A stretch of 17,852 bases of DNA, from positions 1-17,852 of the forward strand of contig NZ_JABBOU010000045.1 in assembly GCF_018853465.1 (NCBI RefSeq), given 5' to 3'. Positions 1 through 6,011 of this stretch are shown piece after piece; the stretch's first letter is position 1, and each line of letters starts with the position of its first letter. The notes under the pieces were generated by a model. That model made no database searches. It was not told the DNA's origin and saw only the letters and a program-made list of their open reading frames with translations. The DNA comes from Acidithiobacillus montserratensis (GTDB lineage: Bacteria; Pseudomonadota; Gammaproteobacteria; Acidithiobacillales; Acidithiobacillaceae). The position numbers and the translations under genes were made by a program.

Positions 1-194
1 TTTGTCTACCCGGTAGACAAAAACCGATCACGCAACACCGGATACCCACTCAATCATTCCTGGAAGTGCCCGCTGACAGGCGGGTGACAAGCCAAAGGCC
101 GAGTTTGTATACCGGGTAGACAAGCAAAGACGATACGCAGAAGAAATCACCATTTTTGTCTACCGGGTAGACAAAATTACCAAAACAACCTGCA

Positions 195-267
195 CGCGCT
201 CCATCTACCCGGTAGACAAGCGTGCAAAGTCCGGCACCAAGTTTGTCTACCGGGTAGATGGAGCGCG
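195..267. repeat. 25-bp perfect inverted repeat made of two variant palindromes
   Basis: Bases 195-219 are the exact reverse complement of 243-267. Each arm contains one variant palindrome unit, with TCCATC replacing one outer arm, plus the flank CGCGC. Both copies share the same flank and the same outer-arm variant in opposite orientation, so one arose by inverted duplication of the other together with its flank. The 23-bp spacer could form the loop of a very stable hairpin. Confidence 0.9.
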
Positions 268-279
268 CGGCGACCGGAC

Positions 280-374
280 ACTTCCCGATAAAAACCAGCG
301 AGGCACCGAGCGCTTCCCGTGGAGAAGCAAAGCGTACTCCCTCTTTATCTTGCACTAATTTTTTATCGGGAAGT
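280..374. repeat. 15-bp inverted repeat flanking a 65-bp segment
   Basis: Bases 280-294 (ACTTCCCGATAAAAA) are exactly complementary to 360-374. The enclosed 65 bp holds no palindrome unit and no gene that I can recognise. It looks like a small palindromic insertion between two copies of the 21-bp repeat, but no target-site duplication is obvious. Confidence 0.6.
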
Positions 375-650
375 AATTTTTTGGTTTTTGGTTTGTCTAC
401 CGGGTAGACAAAATTTGTCCAGGGAACTCCACGGAAGAAATCCGAAGAATAGGGTTCTGTCTACCGGGTAGACAAAAATAGGCGTGCAACATCACGGCGA
501 AAGATTGGCAAATAGATTTTATCTACCGGGTAGACAAATCACCCGTGGCCATTGGCACGCGGTATTTGCACGGCAGAAAGGATGGTTCGGCCATAGAACA
601 GGAAGGTCATCGGCAGGTTTTGTCTACCCGGTAGACAAAACGGGTTATTG

Positions 651-947
651 TTATCTGAACTTCCTTACCGGTAACTGTGGGATATCACTTTCGTTTTTTG
701 CCAATCCCAACCGGTAATGCCAAAAGTGCCACGCGCGTGGCGTAAACCATCCAGCTTCGGCATTTTTTATAGCGCCAATAAGTGCTTCTCGCTCCACATT
801 GGATTCCAACTTGAGCGTATCATCCCAATCCCCAAGACACATCACTTGAGCGATCAAACGCCGTTCGTCCTGCATCGCTTCATCTGGCTTTTTCCACCAA
901 ATATATTTGGTCAATTCACGCAAGGTTTCCCGTCTTGTATCTGACAC
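651..947 (-). CDS. Small protein resembling AbiEii-associated hypothetical proteins, 98 aa
   Basis: The reading frame opens further upstream, but its extra N-terminus would translate the palindrome at 988-1008. The GTG at 947 has a good ribosome-binding site (CAGGG, 8 nt spacing) and is preferred. The protein begins with a basic helix (TRRETLRELTKYIWWKKPDEA) and ends in a tryptophan-rich segment (RAWHFWHYRLGL) followed by PQLPVRKF. From memory, proteins of this shape, with motifs like IAQVM-GDWDD and AEAG-F-PR-W-YWHYRLGL, often sit directly before AbiEii-type nucleotidyltransferase toxin genes. That association is recollection, not something this sequence proves. No nucleotidyltransferase follows here: downstream there are only palindromes. 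The gene is flanked by palindrome copies at 618-638 and 988-1008, so it may be an orphaned half of a two-gene module. Confidence 0.72.
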   Translation of the reverse strand: MSDTRRETLRELTKYIWWKKPDEAMQDERRLIAQVMCLGDWDDTLKLESNVEREALIGAIKNAEAGWFTPRAWHFWHYRLGLAKNESDIPQLPVRKFR

Positions 948-1049
948 TGATTTAACCCTGGTCGCAGGTGAAACTTGGAAGAATGAGTTTTGTCTACCCG
1001 GTAGACAACTTTTGATTCGGTTCCCAGCGAGACACAACAAATCCAGTTA

Positions 1050-1973
1050 TTATTGTATGCTATTCAAATTCTCAGAAGAAACAAGTATGACTCCGTTGTT
1101 CTCAGCTAATGATCTTGCAGATCTTGTGAATCTGCCGCGACTTGCAACCACGCAAGCCTTGTGAGCATGATAATATGATCTTGCAGAAAATGCTTCCTGT
1201 ACCGCACTTACACCAACACTTCCACTATAGTGCTTACATTGAACAATCATTCTTTCTTTGTTTCTTTCTGCAATTATGTCCGCCCCGAAGTCACCGGTCG
1301 CAGCAGTATACCTTACTTTCCATCCAGCATCTTCAAGCAAGATGCCACAATATTGCTCAAATTGAACAGGTGTTAGCGATTTTATATCGTCACCACCAGC
1401 TTCAAGAAACTTCTGTTTTTCTTCATGCCTCCTAAGAACCCGATGTAACTCATTCGCTGAAAAAGTCTTAATCAGGCTTCCAAACAATCCTACCAAAAAA
1501 GCAAATACAGATAGAACATCTAACCAGTTAATTTTATATCTGTATGATAGATATAATCCAACAACAGAAACAATAAGCAATTCAAAATATGTTCTTGCTA
1601 ATTTTCTATAAACACCAACTTTTTTTTCGCCATCTAGGCAGTTAATTGTTTTTGACGATTCTGCGGTCAAAGTATCTCTTTTCATCTGGATATTTCTTAT
1701 TTTATCGGATTTTACATTAACTAAAAGAATAGAATTGGCAGACTTATCAAGCGTCGGCTCGGTCCTGATACGGATGACTTTTTTGAATTCATGGCGTTTG
1801 ACAAGATAGTATGGAAAGGCCACGATCCAAAGAAACAGGCAGGCAAAGAACCAACCCCATGGGCCCAAATATCCCACTCCACGCATTTGGCCCATCTTCA
1901 CGCCAAACTTTTTCGCATCAAGCAGCACCCAAATGCTTGTCGTTAGCACAACGAGAAAAGTTAATATCAACAT
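1050..1973 (-). CDS. Membrane-anchored Mrr-like restriction endonuclease, about 307 aa
   Basis: The C-terminal third is a restriction-endonuclease-like (Mrr_cat) domain. It shows GDFGADII, with the metal-binding Asp near residue 232, then MIVQCKHY, giving the Q-x-K of the PD-(D/E)xK active site (Gln about 245, Lys about 247), and then VGVSAVQEA. Ahead of it are two hydrophobic pairs: residues about 1-19 and 38-58, and residues about 131-146 and 150-170. These suggest four membrane segments with the nuclease in the cytoplasm. Mrr-family nucleases cut modified or foreign DNA; an anchored form may act on incoming DNA. Start choice is uncertain: TTG at 2000, GTG at 1982 and ATG at 1973 are all in frame and none has a strong ribosome-binding site. 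ATG at 1973 places the first helix right after the start. The gene is more AT-rich than topB next to it, suggesting separate acquisition. Confidence 0.87.
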   Translation of the reverse strand: MLILTFLVVLTTSIWVLLDAKKFGVKMGQMRGVGYLGPWGWFFACLFLWIVAFPYYLVKRHEFKKVIRIRTEPTLDKSANSILLVNVKSDKIRNIQMKRDTLTAESSKTINCLDGEKKVGVYRKLARTYFELLIVSVVGLYLSYRYKINWLDVLSVFAFLVGLFGSLIKTFSANELHRVLRRHEEKQKFLEAGGDDIKSLTPVQFEQYCGILLEDAGWKVRYTAATGDFGADIIAERNKERMIVQCKHYSGSVGVSAVQEAFSARSYYHAHKACVVASRGRFTRSARSLAENNGVILVSSENLNSIQ

Positions 1974-2018
1974 CAGAAACACCCAGAACCTACAGAGCAA
2001 TTGCCGTGATCAATGTTG

Positions 2019-2049
2019 CTATAACGTTGACCTAGCCTTTGGTTGACAA
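2019..2049 (-). promoter_or_regulatory. Possible promoter of the Mrr-like gene
   Basis: On the minus strand TTGTCA (2049-2044) and TTATAG (2024-2019) are separated by 19 bp, about 45 bp ahead of the ATG at 1973. The spacer is longer than the ideal 17 bp, so this is only a candidate. The 112 bp between topB and the nuclease gene hold no other feature I can support. Confidence 0.3.
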
Positions 2050-2112
2050 TCTCTATGACGCCAGAGAAGAGGAAGAACTTGGTAAGCACTTTATCCGCAG
2101 AGCGCCGCAGGA

Positions 2113-4131
2113 TCAACGCGCCTCCCACTTGGTCCCGAGTTTTTTCTCATCCTGCTTGTCTGGCCACCAACACGACTGGCAACCCTCGCACTTGAAAAAC
2201 ACGCTTCCCTTCTTGGTCTTCAGCGCGACCGTCGCCTTCTTGCAGGCTGAGCAGCCGGGGCCCTTGCCGCCTGCTTTGCGACCGCCTTTGCCACCCACAG
2301 GCTTCCGCGCCTCACCGATGGCCAGCGTCGTTTTCTTTGCCGTCTCGATCATCTTTTCCACAAAACTACGTTGCAGCGACTCGAATTTCTCCAATGTGAC
2401 AGTTCCGCTGGCGATAGCGCCCAAGGCGTCCTCCCATCGCGCCGTCAATACCGGATCGATCAATTCCTTGGGCAACGCCTTCACTACAGCACGCCCCGCG
2501 GATGTCGAGAGGATCTGCTTGCCCTTGCGTTCGATGAACCCACGGTTTACCAGCGTCTCAAGCGTATTCGCACGAGTGGCCTCTGTACCCAGGCCAGACG
2601 TTTCCTTGAGTTTGGCTTTGGCTTCCGGGTCATCCACAATCTTGTGAATGTTGGACATGGCCTCGATGAGAGTGCCATCCGTGAATCGCGCCGGCGGCTT
2701 GGTCTGCTTCGACTGCACATCCGCGCCCGTAATTGGCAAGACCTGTCCTTTTTTCAGGACAGGGATAGTCTGTACATCTTCTTCACCATCCTCACCAGAG
2801 ACTTCCATTCCATACACAGCCTTCCACCCTGGCTTGACAGGGACATTGGCCGTAGCCTTCCAGGCTTCCCCAGCGCAATCCAGCACCACCTTGGTGGCGC
2901 GGAAGACATACGGCGGATAAAACTGCGCCAGATACGACCGGACGATGAGTTCAAATACCTTCGCTGCGGCACCAGAAAGGGATCCCTGCATGGATCCCGT
3001 AGGGATGATGGCATGGTGCGCCGTGACCTTGCCGGTATTCCAGATCGCCGATTTCTGGGAAGCATCGGCATCTTTCGTCAGATCCGTAAATCCCAACTTT
3101 GCCAAACCTGACAGTACCCGCCCCGCTTCACCATGCTGCTCTTCCGGCAGGTACCGGCAATCGGTACGTGGGTACGTCGCGCACTTGTGGGTCTCGTATA
3201 GTTCCTGAGCGGCATCCAGCACCTGCTGTGCCGAAAGCCCCAGTTTGGCCGAACAGACCTTTTGCAACTCTGCCAGAGAATACCCCAAAGGAGCTTGCTG
3301 TTTCTTCTCGCTGCTCTCATATCCAATCACCGTGGCCGTTCCCGATGCTTTCGCCTTGGTCACCAAACCATCAGCGATAGCCTTGTCCGTCAGATAGCCT
3401 TCAGCATCGACCAGTTCGTCCCGCTTTTCCCAAGCCGACCAAAAACCAGTGGCAATTCTTGGAACGTAGAAGTCCTTTGGCTTAAACCGCTCGATCTTCT
3501 CGTCACGGGCCACTACCAGCGCCAGTGTCGGCGTCTGCACACGTCCTACCGACACGACACCCGATCCAGAATTGCGCAGGGTATACGCCCGCGTCAGATT
3601 CATTCCCGTCAACCAATCTGCCCGGCTCCGCGCTTCGGCGGAGTTCCGCAGATTCTGATATTCCGCATTATTTTTCAGATTAGCCAGTGCTTTCTTGACA
3701 CTCTGTTCATCCAGGGCAGCTAGCCAGATGCGCTCCGTCTTGCCCTTCCAGCCCAATTCTTCCAGGACCTCATCCACCAGCAACTGTCCCTCTCGGTCAG
3801 GGTCTCCGGCATTGACTACCACGGATGCTTTTTTCAGCAAATCCCGAATCACCTTGATCTGCGCCTTGGCGTCATCTTTGGGCCGACGCTTCCATTGACC
3901 CGGGAAAATCGGCAATTCTTCAAACCGCCATTTCTTCTTACCCTTGGGCGTCACGGGCACCGTATCGGGAGTGTAGAAATCCGGCTCTTCCTGCTCGAAT
4001 ATGTGCCCAAAACACCAGGTTACCACGTCCGAACCACACTGAATGAAGCCATTGCCTTTGGACTTCTGCCCTGGCAAATACTCGGCTATCCCTTTACCCA
4101 GGCTGGGCTTTTCCGCGATGTAGAGTTTCAA
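2113..4131 (-). CDS. topB: DNA topoisomerase III (type IA), 672 aa
   Basis: Type IA topoisomerase that breaks and rejoins single strands to decatenate DNA and resolve replication or transfer intermediates. The Toprim domain opens the protein (LYIAEKPSLG, catalytic Glu about residue 7) and carries GDPDREGQ (acidic triad about 110-114). SRADWLTGMNLTRAYT and SVGRVQTPTLALV are typical of the family. The active-site tyrosine is in CATYPRTDCRYLP (about residue 320). A Lys/Gly-rich C-terminus ends in a Cys-rich zinc-ribbon-like tail (CSAC, CEGCQSC). In-frame starts lie at 4185 and 4143 (ATG), but neither has a ribosome-binding site. The TTG at 4131 has GGGG about 6 nt upstream, gives the normal family N-terminus MKLYIAEKPS, and places the upstream GATCTATACC box exactly 31 nt away, as for two other genes here. 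Plasmids and integrative elements often carry such TraE-like copies. No conjugation genes are in view. Confidence 0.95.
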   Translation of the reverse strand: MKLYIAEKPSLGKGIAEYLPGQKSKGNGFIQCGSDVVTWCFGHIFEQEEPDFYTPDTVPVTPKGKKKWRFEELPIFPGQWKRRPKDDAKAQIKVIRDLLKKASVVVNAGDPDREGQLLVDEVLEELGWKGKTERIWLAALDEQSVKKALANLKNNAEYQNLRNSAEARSRADWLTGMNLTRAYTLRNSGSGVVSVGRVQTPTLALVVARDEKIERFKPKDFYVPRIATGFWSAWEKRDELVDAEGYLTDKAIADGLVTKAKASGTATVIGYESSEKKQQAPLGYSLAELQKVCSAKLGLSAQQVLDAAQELYETHKCATYPRTDCRYLPEEQHGEAGRVLSGLAKLGFTDLTKDADASQKSAIWNTGKVTAHHAIIPTGSMQGSLSGAAAKVFELIVRSYLAQFYPPYVFRATKVVLDCAGEAWKATANVPVKPGWKAVYGMEVSGEDGEEDVQTIPVLKKGQVLPITGADVQSKQTKPPARFTDGTLIEAMSNIHKIVDDPEAKAKLKETSGLGTEATRANTLETLVNRGFIERKGKQILSTSAGRAVVKALPKELIDPVLTARWEDALGAIASGTVTLEKFESLQRSFVEKMIETAKKTTLAIGEARKPVGGKGGRKAGGKGPGCSACKKATVALKTKKGSVFFKCEGCQSCWWPDKQDEKKLGTKWEAR

Positions 4132-4162
4132 AGTGATCCCCATCTGTCTGAATGTACAGACG

Positions 4163-4172
4163 GGTATAGATC
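4163..4172 (-). promoter_or_regulatory. GATCTATACC box upstream of topB
   Basis: Reading toward topB the sequence is GATCTATACC, ending 31 nt before the TTG start. The same ten bases at the same distance precede the HIRAN gene and the 6012 gene. TATACC could serve as a -10 element. No good -35 lies 16-18 bp upstream (a TTGACC is only 11 bp away), so an activator-dependent promoter or an overlapping operator is possible. Confidence 0.6.
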
Positions 4173-4197
4173 GGGAACGGGTCAATAGCCTGAATGA

Positions 4198-4266
4198 TTA
4201 CTCACGCTGCAGACCGGGTTCCTTATCGCGATCACGCACCATAACTCGGCCTTCACGCTCGACCAT
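4198..4266 (-). CDS. Tiny reading frame, 22 aa, possibly the 3' part of a frameshifted small gene
   Basis: It encodes MVEREGRVMVRDRDKEPG plus four residues from an ATG with AAGG 8 nt upstream. Its start lies inside the end of the 32-aa frame at 4253-4351, in the +1 frame. Read back upstream the frame gives a natural-looking KVIT before the Met, which suggests that both frames were once a single protein of about 54 aa. I do not recognise it. It could equally be chance coding upstream of topB. Confidence 0.25.
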   Translation of the reverse strand: MVEREGRVMVRDRDKEPGLQRE

Positions 4267-4351
4267 CGTGATAACCTTGCCTTTGTTCCGTCAACCGTAC
4301 CAACTCTATCGCCGCGCCGAAGATTGGGCGATCCGTGTGAAGTTGCGGCAT
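4253..4351 (-). CDS. Tiny reading frame, 32 aa, possibly the 5' part of a frameshifted small gene
   Basis: Starts with ATG only 4 nt after the stop of the 167-aa gene and runs MPQLHTDRPIFGAAIELVRL and on to a TGA at 4253. A purine-rich GAGAAG abuts the start codon, too close for an ideal ribosome-binding site. The end overlaps the 22-aa frame by 14 nt, consistent with a lesion or a programmed +1 shift near 4270-4285. No function can be proposed from sequence. Confidence 0.25.
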   Translation of the reverse strand: MPQLHTDRPIFGAAIELVRLTEQRQGYHDGRA

Positions 4352-4355
4352 CTTC

Positions 4356-4859
4356 TCAACAGACATACGGCGGCTTCAACAGCTTTTTCAACCGGTCGTA
4401 AAGTACCCCGGATGAAAGATTCCAGCGAACAGCCAAGGCGTCTAAAGGGCTATTTCTGGGATCTTCTGGATAAAACGGTACCCTGGGCAAGCCCTGTGGC
4501 AAGGCACTGGCCACATCGTCCAACCAGGGCAGCAGCACGCCTTGCCAGGCTGTGTAATCCGAAGCAAAAAACCCCAACAGGTCCAACAGGTATCCTCCCC
4601 GCTGAACGCCAGGCCAGTCCTCACGCTGCGCGTCCGAGACTACGGATCGCATCAGGTCCGCTGCATCCCTTTGCGGGTCAGCATGGCGCATGAAGTGCCC
4701 AAGAACAGGCTCCAGATCGCGCAAGGCCATGTGCGGCTGAGGATGGCTCAACAGCCGGAACAGGGTTAAGGGCGACAGGTCTTGGGGCTGGCCCAGGTAT
4801 ACCAACCCAGCCAGCGCCGCATTGCGCCCATGGCAATCATCCAAATCGGGCATGTTCAT
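4356..4859 (-). CDS. Unrecognised protein, 167 aa
   Basis: An open frame with protein-like composition: acidic, leucine-rich helices (LTLFRLLSHPQPHMALRDLE, LLDLLGFFAS) and a C-terminal stretch (DALAVRWNLSSGVLYDRLKK) that could be a helix-turn-helix. No signal peptide or membrane segment is evident. The opposite-strand frame over the same bases is rich in Arg, Pro and His and reads like a shadow, which supports this strand. ATG at 4859 or 4853 (MPDLDD) could be the start; neither has a clear ribosome-binding site. The gene is divergent from tumE across a 93-bp gap and lies upstream of topB on the same strand, so the two may be partly co-transcribed. I know no family for it. The DNA-binding suggestion is weak inference. 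Confidence 0.65.
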   Translation of the reverse strand: MNMPDLDDCHGRNAALAGLVYLGQPQDLSPLTLFRLLSHPQPHMALRDLEPVLGHFMRHADPQRDAADLMRSVVSDAQREDWPGVQRGGYLLDLLGFFASDYTAWQGVLLPWLDDVASALPQGLPRVPFYPEDPRNSPLDALAVRWNLSSGVLYDRLKKLLKPPYVC

Positions 4860-4916
4860 GGATGCCAGTGTAAGCTTTCAAGATGCCTGCATCTACCATC
4901 TCGCATGTTGGGATAA

Positions 4917-4945
4917 TTGCCAACGGTTGCAAGTGTTGGTATTAT
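4917..4945 (+). promoter_or_regulatory. Strong sigma70-type promoter of tumE-tumA
   Basis: TTGCCA (4917-4922) and TATTAT (4940-4945) are separated by exactly 17 bp. Only 7 nt lie between the -10 box and the tumE ATG at 4953, so the predicted transcript starts at or within a base or two of the A of ATG. This explains why no ribosome-binding site is present. Confidence 0.72.
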
Positions 4946-4952
4946 TACCATC

Positions 4953-5249
4953 ATGGAATCCAGAGAACTGATGCGGCGGCGAGTCCTTGTACAAGATAAC
5001 GCCTTTGTTGAAATGGTGCTTTGGCAACTTGAAAGCCCTGTGCCGCCATGTGCTCACCCGTACAAGTATCGCCTCGCATTGATTGTCCAAGGGCAATGTG
5101 TGTTGCGATACGATAACGAACGTGGCAAAGGTGATCATCGGCATGTTGGCAGGACGGAAAATCCTTATGTATTCCAGACAGTAGATCAATTAGTGGCAGA
5201 CTTTTTCCATGATACAAGGAGGTGGCTCGATGAACACGGTCACGATTGA
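4953..5249 (+). CDS. tumE: TumE-family toxin (type II toxin-antitoxin), 98 aa
   Basis: Small protein with the conserved features of the TumE/DUF6516 family: a basic N-terminus (MRRRVLVQDNAFVEM), then HPYKYRLALIVQGQCVLRYD, then NERGKGDHRH and a C-terminal DFFHDTRRW. Members are toxin components found on plasmids and Tn3-family transposons, and the toxin gene usually precedes the antitoxin gene as here. The molecular target is not evident from sequence. ATG at 4953 is chosen because the alternative TTG at 4917 lies inside the -35 box. The mRNA is predicted to be leaderless. The 3' end overlaps tumA by 20 nt, so translation of the pair is probably linked. It stabilises the accessory region or the replicon it came from. 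Confidence 0.85.
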   Translation: MESRELMRRRVLVQDNAFVEMVLWQLESPVPPCAHPYKYRLALIVQGQCVLRYDNERGKGDHRHVGRTENPYVFQTVDQLVADFFHDTRRWLDEHGHD

Positions 5250-5571
5250 TGTTCGGACCCTGACGGACTCCCTATCTGACTTTGCCCAGGCATGGAAAAG
5301 CGAAGAAGCGTCCGAGCCCAGGATCAGCTTTGATTCTCCCGAGTTGCTTTGGAAGATACTAACCGCCAAACGCTGGACCATTCTGAAAGCCATGGCCGGA
5401 TCTGGTCCAATTTCACTGCGCGAGATCGCCAGGCGCGTTGAGCGCGACGTAAAATCTGTCCATACAGACGTTCATGCACTGCTGAACGCGGGAATCATCG
5501 AGCGACACACGGAGGGATTCAGTTTCCCATACGATGCGGTGCATGTAGATTTTCTGCTGAAAGCTGGATAA
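5230..5571 (+). CDS. tumA: TumA-family antitoxin, HTH DNA-binding protein, 113 aa
   Basis: A winged-helix protein and the expected partner of TumE. Residues about 40-100 form the HTH: RWTILKAMAGSGPISLREIA, then RRVERDVKSVHTDVHALLNA as recognition helix, then GIIERHTEG as wing. It should neutralise TumE and probably represses the operon through the promoter at 4917-4945. The start is fixed by a perfect AGGAGG seven nt upstream of ATG 5230; this ribosome-binding site lies inside the tumE coding sequence. The antitoxin is therefore likely translated much more strongly than the leaderless toxin. It ends 11 nt from the convergent HIRAN gene with no obvious terminator between them. Confidence 0.85.
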   Translation: MNTVTIDVRTLTDSLSDFAQAWKSEEASEPRISFDSPELLWKILTAKRWTILKAMAGSGPISLREIARRVERDVKSVHTDVHALLNAGIIERHTEGFSFPYDAVHVDFLLKAG

Positions 5572-5582
5572 TCGTCCGCCGA

Positions 5583-5891
5583 TCACAGCCAGAACACCAC
5601 CACCTTCTGCGGGGCCTTGGTCCCAGGACGACGGAGCATTTCCACATGCCCGCCAATTTCCTCGACCGTCTGGAGTTTTTCCAGGACGGCATCCCGATTG
5701 GCATCCTTCCGATAGAGCCAGCCTAGCGGGGTATCCGGGAAGCCTTCCAGCCAAACCCCAACCGCCTCAGTATCAAAAGGATTCTGACGATCTCGCGCGA
5801 TGCGCACCGTGTTTTCTTTGGGTATCCCTGACAAGCCAGACGCTGCAGGAAACTCCCGATTGAATGCCAGATTGGATACTCGCCGACTCAC
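5583..5891 (-). CDS. Small HIRAN-domain protein, 102 aa
   Basis: Almost the whole protein is one HIRAN domain: VRIARDRQNPFDTEAVGVWL followed by PLGWLYRKDANRDAVLEKL. HIRAN domains, named from the Rad5/HLTF N-terminus, bind DNA ends, and stand-alone bacterial versions occur in mobile elements next to replication or repair genes. Here the domain is alone, with a short C-terminal beta segment (HVEMLRR, KVVVFWL). The GTG start at 5891 has a strong G-rich ribosome-binding site (run of six G, about 7 nt spacing). The gene is divergent from the 6012 gene across a 120-bp region with two GATCTATACC boxes, so it is probably co-regulated with that gene and with topB. A role in protecting or processing element DNA ends is inference. 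Confidence 0.75.
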   Translation of the reverse strand: MSRRVSNLAFNREFPAASGLSGIPKENTVRIARDRQNPFDTEAVGVWLEGFPDTPLGWLYRKDANRDAVLEKLQTVEEIGGHVEMLRRPGTKAPQKVVVFWL

Positions 5892-5922
5892 TGTTCATCC
5901 CCCCGTCCTCTGCCTCTATGAG

Positions 5923-5932
5923 GGTATAGATC
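5923..5932 (-). promoter_or_regulatory. GATCTATACC box upstream of the HIRAN gene
   Basis: Read on the minus strand the box ends 31 nt before the GTG at 5891, the same spacing as at topB and the 6012 gene. TTACCG lies 16 bp upstream of TATACC and could be a weak -35 box. Confidence 0.6.
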
Positions 5933-5970
5933 AGTCTCTTGGGACGGTAAAAAAAGGATAACCCGCTACC

Positions 5971-5980
5971 GATCTATACC
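5971..5980 (+). promoter_or_regulatory. GATCTATACC box upstream of the 6012 gene
   Basis: The box ends 31 nt before ATG 6012. Together with 5923-5932 it forms a 10-bp inverted repeat around a 38-bp centre. The ten bases before it (ACCCGCTACC) match those before the topB box at eight of ten positions, so the conserved element extends upstream there. Confidence 0.6.
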
Positions 5981-6011
5981 ATGGGGAGATTCCTGGAGAC
6001 CGATTTGACAG

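Larger units (their letters stand above)
1..1008. repeat. Ten-copy array of a 21-bp interspersed palindrome
   Basis: Each unit is the 10-bp arm TTTGTCTACC, a central C or G, and the complementary arm GGTAGACAAA. Copies lie at 1-21, 104-124, 155-175, 200-220, 242-262, 392-412, 456-476, 518-538, 618-638 and 988-1008. The centre is C at 1, 200, 618 and 988 and G in the others. Variants are few: TAT for TCT at 104, an outer-arm change to TCCA/TGGA at 200 and 242, one change at 456, a G-to-A at 518, and a last-base change at 988. Spacings (103, 51, 45, 42, 150, 64, 62, 100, 370 bp) show no fixed period. I found no copy to the right of 1008; the array may continue left of the window. Apart from the 651-947 gene I see no convincing CDS in this kilobase. 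Function is unknown: a protein-binding array, a centromere-like site or a small mobile palindrome are all possible. Confidence 0.93.

Noticed and set aside
50..355. 101-aa minus-strand frame with four in-frame VYPVDK-like repeats
   Set aside because: The repeats are just translated palindromes at 104, 155, 200 and 242, whose spacings happen to be multiples of three. The GTG start has no ribosome-binding site and the flanks do not look like protein.
484..717. 77-aa plus-strand frame
   Set aside because: It is largely made of two palindrome translations (YLPGRQ, VYPVDK) and lacks a ribosome-binding site.
1..1008. CRISPR array
   Set aside because: Units are full palindromes with variable 21-349 bp spacing and mixed orientation. 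Spacers are not of constant length and no cas gene is present.
2371..3111. 246-aa plus-strand frame in topB
   Set aside because: Antisense shadow of a gene with complete topoisomerase motifs.
4133..4693. 186-aa plus-strand frame opposite the 167-aa gene
   Set aside because: Composition is dominated by Arg, Pro, His and Ala as in antisense shadows. It also overlaps the topB start and the GATCTATACC box.
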